From Hortaea werneckii (lineage: Eukaryota; Ascomycota; Dothideomycetes; Mycosphaerellales; Teratosphaeriaceae), in the NCBI GenBank assembly GCA_037044905.1, contig JBAOKB010000024.1:620001-684000 (forward strand): a stretch of 64,000 bases of DNA, in the 5' to 3' direction. The position numbers were made by a program, and so were the translations under genes. The notes beneath the pieces were generated by a model. It ran no database searches, had not been told where the DNA came from, and saw nothing but the letters and a program-made list of their open reading frames with translations. Shown in pieces: positions 1 to 10,855 of this stretch (position 1 is the first letter of the stretch; each line of letters starts with the position of its first letter).

Positions 1-832
1 CACGTCCGCCAGGTCGCCGGCGACACGCTCGATGTCTTTAGCATGGTCGTCAATTTGCCCTTGCAAGTCAGACCGCTCGACGCGCAGGTCGATGATCGCA
101 GCTCTCGCGATATCGTCATTGATCTTGAGCAATGCATGATCCCTTCTCCAGAGCGATGCAAGCTCCCTGTCGATAAAAGTGTTCTTGTTCACGATGTCCT
201 TCTTGATGTCATTGATCTGATTCGCTGTAGCCTTTTTGATGTCCTTGACCTCCTCGCTGCAGCCCTTTTGTTGTCATCAACCTTGTTCTCTAGCTCGGCA
301 ATCTTGATGCTATTTGCCTGCTTCGCATTCACAGCCTTTTCGTTCCCGGCTGGCTGGCTATTCTTGGATTGTTCTTCCAGGCGCTCACAGCGGATCGTCA
401 AGTCCCTGAAACGAGCCTCGACCTGGAGTTCGACAATATTGCGGACCGTGGCTGACATATTCTCGTTTAGCTTGGCCGGCTTCTCCGGCTTGGGCGTCTC
501 CTTAGGTATGTGCAGCTCGATGTACTTGTCCATGCTTGCTTTAAAGGAATCAAGCTTTGCCATCAAGTTGAAGAGCTCGCCGAGATCGCCGTGTCTCTTG
601 TCTTTGGCTAAGTTGCCACCTTCGATAAAGAGGTTACCGTAGAAATCACTTGATAGGCGAGTGCGCACGTGGTCTAGTAGCTGGTTGAGCTTGGACCCGT
701 CAAGGCGTTCCAAACCGGTGTTGCTGCCACAAGAGTTGCAGATGTTGGTGTGCCCGCTCGCATGTGGCGATACGAGTCAGCGGCTGGCGTCAGTAGAGAG
801 CTACTCTCTGTTGGCTTCCCGAAGGATTCCAT
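1..832 (-). CDS. Uncharacterised coiled-coil protein, 3' end outside the window
   Basis: I do not recognise this gene. It begins at an ATG at 832 (MESFGKPTESSS), with a Ser/Thr/Pro-rich opening of about 45 residues. A long charged helical stretch follows (KLNQLLDHVRTRLSS, then heptad-like KDIKKATANQINDIKKD), suggesting a coiled coil, and the frame is still open at base 1. Two frame changes interrupt it: one at the CCC at 696-698 and one at the TTTT at 266-269. In both cases one extra base in the homopolymer restores a smooth charged, helical reading, so I treat them as sequence errors rather than gene death. No signal peptide or membrane segment is visible. It could be structural or cytoskeletal, but that is a guess. 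SFH5 is transcribed away from it across a 1.56-kb gap. Confidence 0.55.
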
Positions 833-2395
833 CTGCCTCGGTAGCAGTGTATAGCGTTGCGAATCTTTAAGGTGTCAGTGGGCTAGTGCAAGCAGCGTGT
901 TGCGGGATATGTGTGCTTCACCGGTCAGAGGCCACGTGCTTGAGGCCGCCTTCAAACGAGGAAGGTGCGACCTGCTTGGGGATGATTAACCTCACATCCT
1001 TTGCTGGGATGCGAAATTGGATTCCACCTCACCCCGCCTTCTCCGCGATCAGATATCTCTGTCCAAGTCACATTATGGCAAATTTTGTTCTGAATGGAAG
1101 CAGGAGTAGGTACTGCTGGTAATGTAGGACCAGATTGAAGAAGCCCCAATTTTTCTCCCTTGTCTCATTTGCATTGACACCTGCAATTATAAATCGTAGG
1201 GTACTGCAACTCAACGCAGCTGATCATTCCTTCTAGATGGCGGTGACGGTTGCCTTGCGTCCCAAGATACTATTTCCGGCGTAAACAGCCGCGATAGACC
1301 ACTAAACCTCCCAACCGCTCTGATGAGCGATCTGACATATCCGAAGACTGAAGGCAATGGATGTTCTGGGATGCTCGGTAGATGGATTGGTGCCCTGTCG
1401 GTTTGAAGCGTGAAAGGAACATTGCCTTCAGGTCCGTTCTGACCTGGGCAGCGCATCACTGACCGCCATCCATGGGTGTCGATTTACTGTAATACTGATG
1501 AAGCTGCAAAAGAGCAGGTTGGAAACACAGCAATGCCTGACGGATTGGGAGCTAACGGAGCAAACCAATCACATGCCGTGTCTCATGAGGCAGATGCAGC
1601 TGGTTGAGCTCTTCAGGCTTCGATTTTGGCAGTTCTGGCTGGCATACAATGCTGTAGTGTGTTGGGAAAAAGGTGGTATAGGTGACGCATCTTCTTACAG
1701 GCTCGCGGAGTCGTTGCGCCGATGCAACCTGTACAATGAAACGAGCCCGTGACGTTGTCAAAGCCTTAATGGCCATAAATTCGTCGAATGCCCGTGTCAC
1801 AGACCAATCATCACCGATCCTTTCTCGAACGCGGATACAATCAAAAATCCTCCATCGGTCCCTGTCCGGAAGGAGGCCTTGGCATCGACCCTCCGCCCTT
1901 CTTCTCTCAGTCGGTGGTCACCGCTGCGGCAAAGTTATAGGATACATCACAGCCACTTCCATCGGAGAGCTTAACCTTTGTGTGCTCCTCTAGATTCAAT
2001 GGATGCCACTCATTTGTGAGACTCTAGCGCATTGAAAACAGTGATAGGGACCACAATCAGGATTTTGATCAAGCAAGTCAAGAACAAGAACAAGAAGCTG
2101 ACTCTCCACCATCACTCCATACCTTACCTTATGTGCGATCGGGGAATTGCGGAGAGAAAGGGCGGAGAAACTTGTTGCCCTATCGGCTTGTTTCCGGCGA
2201 GACTCAGCTTCAGTCTAAACGTGAGTCGACAATAATGAACCCCATTTCACTTCAACGGCGTGAGGCGTCAACAGCTCCACAACATTGGCTGTGTCCCGGT
2301 CGCCGATCCAAAATATCTGTCTTTTAAGATAGAACGTCGCCTGCGTGTGCTGGGGACTCGATTTTGCTCAAATCAATCCGAACTCAAGCGCCAAC
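833..2395. other. Intergenic region, no supported gene
   Basis: This 1.56-kb gap separates the divergent coiled-coil gene and SFH5. It has only short open frames on both strands (under about 105 codons). None shows a family motif, a signal peptide or clear splice-linked continuation. It should contain both promoters. I see no tRNA-like or repeated structure. Confidence 0.5.
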
Positions 2396-3564
2396 ATGCC
2401 TAGTGGTGTTGTGAACGATGAAACTCCTGTTCTGGAGGGCAATGTCGCGGCCCACCAGGCGGGCATGGCGACGCTGAACAACAGGATGGAAGATGCGAAG
2501 AACGAAAGAAACAGAGACTGGAGTAATCTGCCCGAGAAGCATCCCCTCAACCATTTCGTCAAGGAACTGCCTGCTTTGTTGGAGAAGACAGGGTACAATG
2601 AAATGTATGGCGTAGAGCTCAAGATAACGCCAGAAGGGTAGGCCAGGGCCTAAGCTCGTTTGCAATTGGGTCGCTGCTGACCATCGACTAGCCAGCCGCC
2701 AGCTCACACGACTCTCATGATCCTTCAGAAGTTCCTCCGTGCCAACGAGGGTGACTTGACCAGAGCCAAAGAGCAGCTGACCAACGCGCTCAAGTGGCGA
2801 AAGGAGTACAAGCCACTTGATGCCCTCAACGAGACTTTCCCTCACGATAAATTCGGAGGGCTCGGCTACGTCACCAAGGTCACAGGCGCAACAGAGACCA
2901 AGAACAAGGAAGACGTAGTGACCTTCAACATCTACGGCGCCGCTGCCAAGGATCCCAAGAAGACGTTCGGCGATACGGACGCCTTCGTTCGGTGGCGCGT
3001 CGCGCTCATGGAACTCACGCTCAAGCAGCTGGATCTCAATTCGGGGACCGAAATCATCCCAGACTACGGCGTAGGCCAGAACCCATACCAATTCGACTAC
3101 GGGAAAGGGGAGACCCCTACCAGGCGATCCAAGTCCACGACTATCAATCTGTCTCCTTTTTCCGCCAGCCGGCCGAGATCAAGCAAAGCAGTCAGAAGAT
3201 CATCGACATGTTCCAGCGCTATTACCCGGAGACGGTGAGCTACAAGTACTTTGTCAACGTGCCGACGATCATGCAGTGGATGATGGGCGCGATGAAGATG
3301 TTAATGTCCAAGGACAGTATCCAGAAGATGACGTGGATGACGGCGGGAAATCAGCTAAATCAGTATCTGGGCAGCGATGTGCCGAAGGAATATGGTGGCA
3401 AAGGGCCGGCTCTGGAGGGGAGTGGATTGACTGTGAAGTATGATACCGAGCAGACAGGAGCTACGGCCGTCGCGGATGATAAGACTGGTGGCGAGTCTGC
3501 ACCCGCGGAGGTAGCCACGGGTCATGATCTCGGGGACACCCAAGCACCCGAGATCAAGACTTGA
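2396..3564 (+). CDS. SFH5: Sfh5-type phosphatidylinositol transfer protein (CRAL-TRIO/Sec14 fold)
   Basis: Sec14-like protein of the Sfh5 branch, known in yeast as a non-classical PI-transfer homologue that binds heme. Exon 1 is 2396-2637 (MPSGVVNDETPV start), an intron lies at 2638-2691 (GTAGGC..CTAG, phase 2), and exon 2 runs to 3564. The N-terminal helical part contains KFLRANEGDLTRAKEQL. The CRAL-TRIO domain shows TFGDTDAFVRWRVALMELT, IPDYG, then IQVHDYQSVSFF and KYFVNVPTIMQWMM. The H-D-Y pair sits where yeast Sfh5 has its heme-iron ligands (family knowledge). The C-terminal tail is acidic and low-complexity. A frame change at about 3107-3113 (GGGGAGACCCC) joins two clearly homologous halves; one missing base restores the family pattern. 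It converges on SKI2, with 213 bp between the stops. Confidence 0.88.
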
Positions 3565-3777
3565 TCTGGGTTACGGGGACCGGCGTTTCGGCTTTTATTT
3601 CTGTTCTATACCCTCGATAGACTACGTAGCACGATGTCATGAGACCTTATTTTGCGCATTTTGCAGCCTTCATCAACGGTTCTGAGGAACTCCAGCACTT
3701 TACCTGGGGTTATGAAAACAGTTTCATCTCTTACTGTCGTTGCTATCGTTATGGAGTGCCGATGCTTAACTACATAC

Positions 3778-6700
3778 CTACATATACAGCGAAGCAGTCG
3801 CACAAATATCCCGCTTGATCAGCTCCTGACAGGTCTGCATCTTCGTGAACAGGGTCGGATCGCCAATAATCCTGGCAGCATTCTTCACCTCCCTGCACGT
3901 CTCATCCAACCTTGTGATGACCCTGACGATCGTCCCCTCCAGGACATCCGTCAGATCGGTGATGCGGCTGAAAGGCATACCGCGAGCCCACTCGTAAACG
4001 ACCTCCACTAGCCCGAACCTCGGGCGGCTGACAAAGTCGTTGGAGTCGTCGGAAGATAGGATGACTTGGTGTAAGGTCTGATAGTGGTTGACCTTCTCGG
4101 AGATCTTCACGATGGTTTCCTGGCCGCGTTCGAGCGCCGGCGTCATGTTGGGTGCTGCGTCTGTCCGCTCCTGGAAAACAAAAGACGATAGCAATGCAAC
4201 AATTTCTTCCGGCTCGTAGTCTGCCAATACGTTCTCCAGAACCAGTTCGGTCAATACGAGCTCATCTGCTGAATGGATTTCGCAAGCGACCTTGCCTTTC
4301 AATTCAACCCTGGAATTGTCATCGATGAATCCAAGGTCTTTCAGCACGTTGATACGCTGCTGATAGTCGGGCAGGAGTTGCAAGTTCTGATCTGACATGA
4401 GCTGTCGGATGGAGTCGATCTTGTCCTTGATGACCCACTGGTCGTGCGCCATTGCGAAATGCTTCGGTAGCTGAGGGCACTGTATGCATTCGCGATTTTG
4501 TGCAACAGCAGCCTTGTTTGAACGTTCATCTAGAAGGTTGCGAATGTTCATCTCCTTCAAGTACTTCATGTAGTCAAGTTCGTTCCAGCTTGAAGATGTC
4601 CATGACGAACAGGTGGCAAGCAGATCGGCCTTGATCTTCGCCATTGCCTCAGGATCCTTGCGAAGGACAGCGTTGACGTCAACTTGGAAGTGCGTGTCAG
4701 TCAACGCCTCGACGTCGTCCAGCGGTATCATTGCCAGCCTCAGGTCCATTTCCTTGTCGCTCTGCGGCAATGGCACGAAGCGCCTGCGGAAGCGTGGAAG
4801 GTAGGGCAGGAAGTCAGCGTCTTGCCTCTGCCGGCCATTGCGGTACAGCACCTCCAAGACCTGCACACCGGTACCTTTGGTTACACCTTCCCGTAGCAAT
4901 ATTCCGGCAGTGCGCACATCGTTTTTGCCTTTGAAGACGACTAGACGTTTCGGCTGGAACATACGGCGCCCCACAGGAGTGGCAAGCATCGAAAGATGGA
5001 GTTGTTGCGTTAGGTTTGTAAAGTCGACGCTGGCATCGTGGCATGCATCAATGTCCTTGTCGCAGACTTCGCAAGGTTCGCGCTTGATCTTTTCTAAATC
5101 TGCCTCCGACAACTTGATCTGCTTTTCGTGTTCGGGCAGAAGCGCTTGTGTAGCGTTCTCTGAGAAAGACCGCTTGATCATTTCTTCGATCTTTAGCGCC
5201 TCCACACGCAGAAGGTTCAGGATCATGTTGTATGTCAGCCTGAATTGCGACCGTAACTTCGTGGGATCACCGAGCATCATTTGCCTCAGACGTGCTGCCG
5301 GTGGCGCTTCCTCAGCGCCAGGAGAGACTACAATTACGTAGCCAACCTTATCGAGACCTCTACGTCCGGCTCGTCCTGCCATCTGTGTATACTCGCCAGG
5401 GAGCAAGTCTCGGAATGATTTGTTATCATACTTGCGGAAGCCAGAGAAGACCACGGTTCTGGTCGGCAGGTTGAGACCCATAGCGAATGTCTCAGTGGCA
5501 AAGAGAACCTTGACGAGAGTCTTCGCAAACAGGATTTCAACGCACTCCTTCACAATGGGTAGCAAGCCTCCGTGGTGGACTGCAATACCTCTGCTGAGCA
5601 ACTCACGGATGCGTCGAATTTGAGGTAGCTGGCGATCGTCGGGCTTGAGACGAGCCAGCGACTTCTCCAAGATCATATGTATCGCACTCTTCTCACTAGC
5701 AGTGCAGAAGTCAGTGTTGGCTAAGGCATCCGCATTCTCCTCGCATCGTTTCTTGGAAAAGACGAAGATACAGCATGGCAACAGCTCTTCCTTGCGCAAA
5801 TGCTGGACCAAGTGCACCCAAATGTTGCGATCTTGGGCAGCCGTGGTTCTGCCACCGCCACGTCCAGTACGAGCAATGTTGCCTTGCCCACGGGTTGCAG
5901 GCTGGCCGCGACCTCGTTGCTGAGGCCCTCCGCGCTGATTGCCACCGCCTCGCTGCTGTCCGCCTCTGCTGTCCTGCCCACGTCCACCGCGACCACCTCT
6001 GCCGGCAGCCACTGCAGCCTGTTCTTTCTCTTTGGCTTTCTGTTCGGCGGCTATCTGTTTGTCGCGGCCAGTTAAAGCATCATTTGCATCTTTCCAGCCC
6101 TTCTCAAGGAACGACCGATTGGAATCTACAATCTTGAACATCTTCTTATCAGCCCACAAATAGTGTTCCAATGGTACAGGTCGCTTAGTTGTAGAGATGA
6201 CGTAGATGTTCTTCTTCTTGGTCCTTGCCCACCCAAGAAGCGAACTCCTTCGTGTTCGGCACAGTGGCAGAGAGCAGGATAAGAGTGACGTGCTCTGGCA
6301 ACATGATGATAACTTCCTCCCAAACGACACCACGCTCGAGATCGTTGACATAGTGGACCTCGTCAAAGATGACGAATTCGACATCACGAATGAGATCCGC
6401 ACCCCTGTAGAGCATGCTGCGCAAGATTTCCGTGGTCATGATCAGACAACTAGCTTCAGGCTTGATCTGAACGTCACCAGTCAATATTCCAACGTCGTCG
6501 AAAGTGTGGCGGAAGTCTCGGAATTTCTGGTTACTCAGAGCCTTGATGGGCGAGGTGTAAATGGCCTTCGTCATGTGCTTCGCGGCCAATGCTATAGCAT
6601 ATTCGGCTACAACAGTCTTGCCTGCAGATGTGTGTGCGGCGACGAACACGGAGTCGCCGTTTTCAAGATGGTACACGGCTTCCTTTTGGAAAGTATCGAG

Positions 6701-7633
6701 CTCGAATGGCCACTCTCGGGCCATCTCAGGGACGAGTTCTCTGAAGTTGGTGATGTCCCGGTTGACGTCAACCATATGGGCCCACTCACGTCCACCTTGT
6801 TTATTACGTGCTGCTGTCAGTGCACCATGAGGCGCAAGGGCAGGGAACTCTACGGGCAACAGAGCGTCGAGCTCCTCCTCACCCTGACCATCTTCTTCCT
6901 CGTCGGAAGTACCGTCCACTTCAGCAGCTGTTTCACCGTTTACTGTGGCATCTGGCTTATCAGACTGCTCCTCAAGAACTTGTTCAACTTCCTGGGAAGC
7001 ATCTTCATCTGAAGCAGGCTTCTCCTCGAAGTTCAGTCCACGTGAGAAACCTGGTGGCACTTCAAGCAAACCACCTTCAGCTGCGAAGTCGATTACCCGG
7101 TCAAGCTTGTTAGTCTTTCCAGCGTCTGCGGCGTTCCTGTCCTGGGCCAGAAGCTCATCTTCGTACGCCGCGGTCGCCTCCACGGCATCCAGGCCACCGG
7201 GAGCGAATGGATAGAAACCAGCAGCACCTCGAACAAAGTCCGCGCGGTTCGCTGGCTTTCTGAGCAAAGAAGTTGAGTTCTTGGCCGTAGCGCTGTTCGC
7301 TGGGACAGTGACTTCCTTGTAGCCTGTGACTCGCCCCTCCAGGCCTTCTCGAGTAAAGCGGATAATGGTTCTCGTCTGGGTTGGTGCTAGGGCGAAAAGC
7401 TCGTTGTAGTTGGTAGGAGCATCCCATCGCTGCTGCAACCGGTCAAGCCATGCCGGGCTGAATGAAGTAGAAGGCGTCAAGAAATCCTCTTCCAGTCCAG
7501 CCTTAATCTCCGCAGATGACTTGCGGATGCGTTTGCGTGGCTTGGCTTGTTCAAGGAGGTCATCGATGTTGCCCTCCAGTCTGTTTGCGGCAAGAGACAG
7601 CCCAGCGAGGCTATCCGCCAGGTCGTCCGCCAT
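3778..7633 (-). CDS. SKI2: Ski2-type DExH RNA helicase of the Ski complex
   Basis: Cytoplasmic 3'-5' RNA helicase that feeds mRNA to the exosome as part of the Ski complex. It starts at 7633 (MADDLADSLAGLSL). Helicase motifs are in order: Walker A AAHTSAGKT, DEVH in IFDEVHYVND, SAT in LLSATVPN, then GIAVHHGGLLPI, FATETFAMGLNLPTRTVV and QMAGRAGRRGLD. An RGG-rich insert of about 55 residues (AAGRGGRGGRGQDSRGG and on) lies between the two RecA-like halves. The C-terminal half carries the Ski2/Mtr4 beta-barrel (arch) and winged-helix/ratchet part. A frame change at 6220-6221 (GG, one base too many) splits the gene directly after the SAT motif; removing it links WVGK to TKKKNIYVIS, as in homologues. 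Total length is about 1,285 aa, normal for Ski2. VPNTKEFASW plus the N-terminal region favour Ski2 over Mtr4. No intron is apparent. Confidence 0.93.
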
Positions 7634-8066
7634 CTTGATGCAAGATTGTCCGGCTTCTTACGAGCCTCGTGGATGGATGAAGTTTCGAGGCTGCATCAAC
7701 GATCTGGAGGCGAATGACGAGATGCAAGTCGTCCCACACCTTTCTTCAACGCCGCGCTTTCTGCTGCACTGACCACGTTCGGTACACATACATCTATTTC
7801 AAGAGACTCGTATAGCAACAGACAGTTCACCAATGTGTGAAAAATAAAGTGTTTTCCATTGTCCATGTTCACCCCGCTCTCACCCACTATTCGGTAACTG
7901 ATACCACAGCAGAGCACTTATAATCCATCAAAGCATTCTTGAAACGCATACTCTAGATGGTGAAATGAACATGGTTTATTTGACTTTCAGTAATGCCGTT
8001 GGGCCTGCTCAACTATCCACAGCACATTTGATGTTCATGCTCATGATAGGTCAGAGCGCCTACATC
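7634..8066. other. Intergenic region between SKI2 and the esterase
   Basis: A 433-bp spacer between two minus-strand genes. It should hold the SKI2 promoter and the esterase 3' end. I see no ORF worth calling and no repeat. Confidence 0.5.
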
Positions 8067-10089
8067 TTACGATGGACACTCCTGGTCTCCAGGCGATTCC
8101 CCACTGACCACACTAGTCACTTCATCTTCCGAAGCAAATTCTACAGTAGAGGACTTAGAATCACTGTATGCTGGCCAGGAGAAGGTCGACCCATCTTCAA
8201 GCTGCGCGTGAGGCGCCTTTGACTTGTCGGCGGCAAAGGACAACCACAAATCTGTTCAAGTTTCAGCAAGACGCAAGATACCCAGCGGACTAAGGAAGAA
8301 GAAGCTTACCCTGCATGGTGTGGGCTACGTCCCACTCGAATGGCGTACTGTTTCCGCGATACTCATAATGAGTGCCGAAAATCATCGGAAGCTCAGCTTT
8401 TCAATGATTAGCAAACGTTGCAAGTAAGTTCGAAAGTGGCGGCAGGCGAAGAACTCACAGCTATGGTAGGCACCCATCCATGGTAACGGTGAGACGTTAC
8501 TGAAGTTTCCGCTGTAGATATAGCGATATGTGGTGAGACCTGCGGCTTCGCGGTTGCTGAAATCGATCAAGTTAGCCGATGAAATCCATTAGCCATAATG
8601 GTATAAGGATCTGACGAACCTCAACTCAGGAGGAATTCCACAGCTGATCCTGAGACCTGCTTGTTGAAGAGCCTCCTCTCCTGGTCCTTCTTGAGAGAAG
8701 GGCACGAAGCCAGCGCCCTCGTTGTTGTTGTTTCCGATGATCATAGGCTACAGGGATATCAGTAAAGGCTCTTCATGGTACAATTGTCGATGATGAACTT
8801 ACTGCCTGAGCCACTTGGCCCGAAGCCGCTCTCTCCGCGTAGTCAGAGAAGACAAGCACATCGTCAACGACGGGCGAGAAGCTGATGCTTGGCTCAGCGT
8901 CGCTCACAAGATACGCTGAGAGCGTATTCTCCAGCGTGCCAGCGGGTACGTTGCGCATGCAGTTCAGCTCAGCGGACGCAGAAAGGTTCCCACAACCGAC
9001 AAGGCCGGCCAGGTATGTGAAGTTGGAGCTGTCGCTACCTGAGCCCCGACCAGCGATCCCTACAGTGCCGGAGTCTGCCGAGAAGCCGGTGACGATGGGG
9101 TCCTCGTGCCATGCATAGCTGTAGATGTCTACGCTTGCTCCTCCGGCCGACTAATGACTTTGTAAGTATAATCAGATCAGAGAATCTGCAGAGATTGTGA
9201 CGCACCTGACCCCATAGATTTATCCGCTCTGGATCACCGCCGAACGCTGCAATGTTATCACGCGTCCATTCAACGCTAAAAGTCGTTGTTAGCAACCCCC
9301 TCAATGATCACTGCACCAAACATCTGAAGACGTACACCATTCGCTGATCAAGCAGCCCGGGGTTCTTATCGTCTAAGCCCTCTGCATTGGGGAAACCAAA
9401 GACATTTACACGGTAGCTATTCCGGATCAGCAAGCTTCAGCACGTTTACCGCTGACATGGCTTACTTCATGATGACAAACACGGCGTCTTGTCGAGCCTG
9501 GACAAGCTGATCTGGAATCTTGTACCAGGAGTGAGCACCGCCAGAAGTAAATCCGCCACCAGGAATGTAGACGTAGACCTTTATGCGGGACGAAAGAGGT
9601 CAGTGTTTTTTTTGTTTTCTTCATCTCCTTTATTATCAAAACCTGCTTTTGAAACCAACTTACAGGCAGTCTCTCCTTGCTTTTACCAGCTGCTGGAGCC
9701 CAGATGTTGAGGTACAAACAATCCTCGCTGTTACTGCCGTAGGTGAGAAACTGCGGGACGACTTCGGTGTACACACTGCTGCTATTGCCCCATTGCTGCA
9801 TACACGACGGCTGCCAGTCTCTGGTATAGATAGGTCCTGGCTCTGCCTTCTTTGCTTCTGGGGCAGAGAAACGAAGATGTCCGAGCGGTGGCTCGGCATA
9901 TGGAACGCCTAGCCATTGTCGGACATCGGGAGTACTCTCGTTGATAAAACCATGGAGCTGTCCGCTTGTAGTCTCGATGACGAGTCCATCGTCATCATGT
10001 GAAGAGTGGTCGCCTTTGTGGCCCCAAGAGGATGGACGAGCCTGTACTTGAAGGGCTAGGCAGAAAAGCGAGGTCAATTGGGTCCACAT
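8067..10089 (-). CDS. Secreted type-B carboxylesterase (alpha/beta hydrolase), about 8 introns
   Basis: Secreted serine esterase of the carboxylesterase/cholinesterase family; the substrate is not predictable. The start at 10089 gives a signal peptide (MWTQLTSLFCLALQVQA). Exons join in frame to give DGLVIETTSGQLHGFIN, VRQWLGVPYAEPPLGHLRF, SEDCLYLNIWAP, the oxyanion-hole VYIPGGGFTSGGA, DQRMVVEWTRDNIAAFGG, the nucleophile GQSAGGAS, and GAYHSSELPMIFGTH with the catalytic His. Donors include GTAAGT, GTACGT, GTGCGT and GTGAGT. One intron falls exactly between GQ and the catalytic Ser. At the last acceptor (about 8252) one G seems to be missing; adding it gives DLWLSFAADKSK in frame to the stop at 8067. 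It lies in tandem with the GH78-like gene, so co-regulation is possible but not shown. Confidence 0.87.
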
Positions 10090-10855
10090 ACTTGGTAGTA
10101 GACGTCGAGATCAAGCTAAGCAAAAGCACACAACAAGCATTGCCATGGCGGGCCTTCGACATCTTATATCCTGCCACGGTTATGTATTTAAACGCACAGA
10201 AGTCGCAAAACCCACCCGGGCTCGCGTAATTTACCGTGCCTCGAACAAACATGGTATAGTTGCACAACAACACTGCCAGAAAGGCTGTATGCACCTCGAG
10301 TCATGAAGATCAGCATCTGCGGTGCCCACTAGAAGGATCGAGTGGAGCCCCGCATGCGGAGAAAAGGGCAAAGACATTATCCGTGGCAGAGATAGATCGG
10401 CAATCATGAAACTTTCTATAAGAATCGTGAAAATTGGTTATATCTCATTACTACAGAGGAAGTATTGCTAATCGAAGGTGATGTACAGTAGCCTACAGAA
10501 CAAAAAAGCTGACGGAGATCATAGTTATAGCCTAGCGGTATTGCTCTCTACACCGATACATCAGTCTATGTCGGTTGCTAATGTATCAACCGTAACCACA
10601 GCTCTCCACCCCGCGCCTGCCATGTAGAGTTAGTTCGAAATCAGTACAGCTCCACATTGGTCGTGTGAGCAAGAAAGCTGTGGGTTCTGGGCTTTCACGA
10701 CTTTCCTATGAAACAAATGCTCCGGATGGAGTGGAGGATGACTGACATCTTATATGCACTTTTACTCAGTCTTTATGCACATATGTCGTGGCTAGTCGTG
10801 ATTGATGATGAATGCATAGTCTCATTGAATCATACGTATTATTCATCTGTCCTTC
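10090..10855. other. Intergenic region, partly AT-rich
   Basis: A 766-bp gap between the rhamnosidase stop and the esterase start, both minus strand. It is more AT-rich than its surroundings and holds only short frames without motifs. It is the likely esterase promoter. Confidence 0.45.
10161..10170 (-). promoter_or_regulatory. TATA-like element upstream of the esterase
   Basis: Read on the minus strand, GATATAAGAT lies about 72-81 nt upstream of the esterase ATG. A second AT-rich TATTTAAA-like element is at 10186-10193. Position and sequence fit a core promoter, but no transcript evidence is available. Confidence 0.35.

Noticed and set aside
2384..3091. 235-codon open frame antisense to SFH5
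   Set aside because: It covers a conserved gene on the other strand, has no family features and is a codon-bias shadow.
3070..3112. Short intron in SFH5 (GTAGGC..GGGGAG) to explain the frame change
   Set aside because: At 43 nt or so it also fails to restore the correct phase; a single missing base does.
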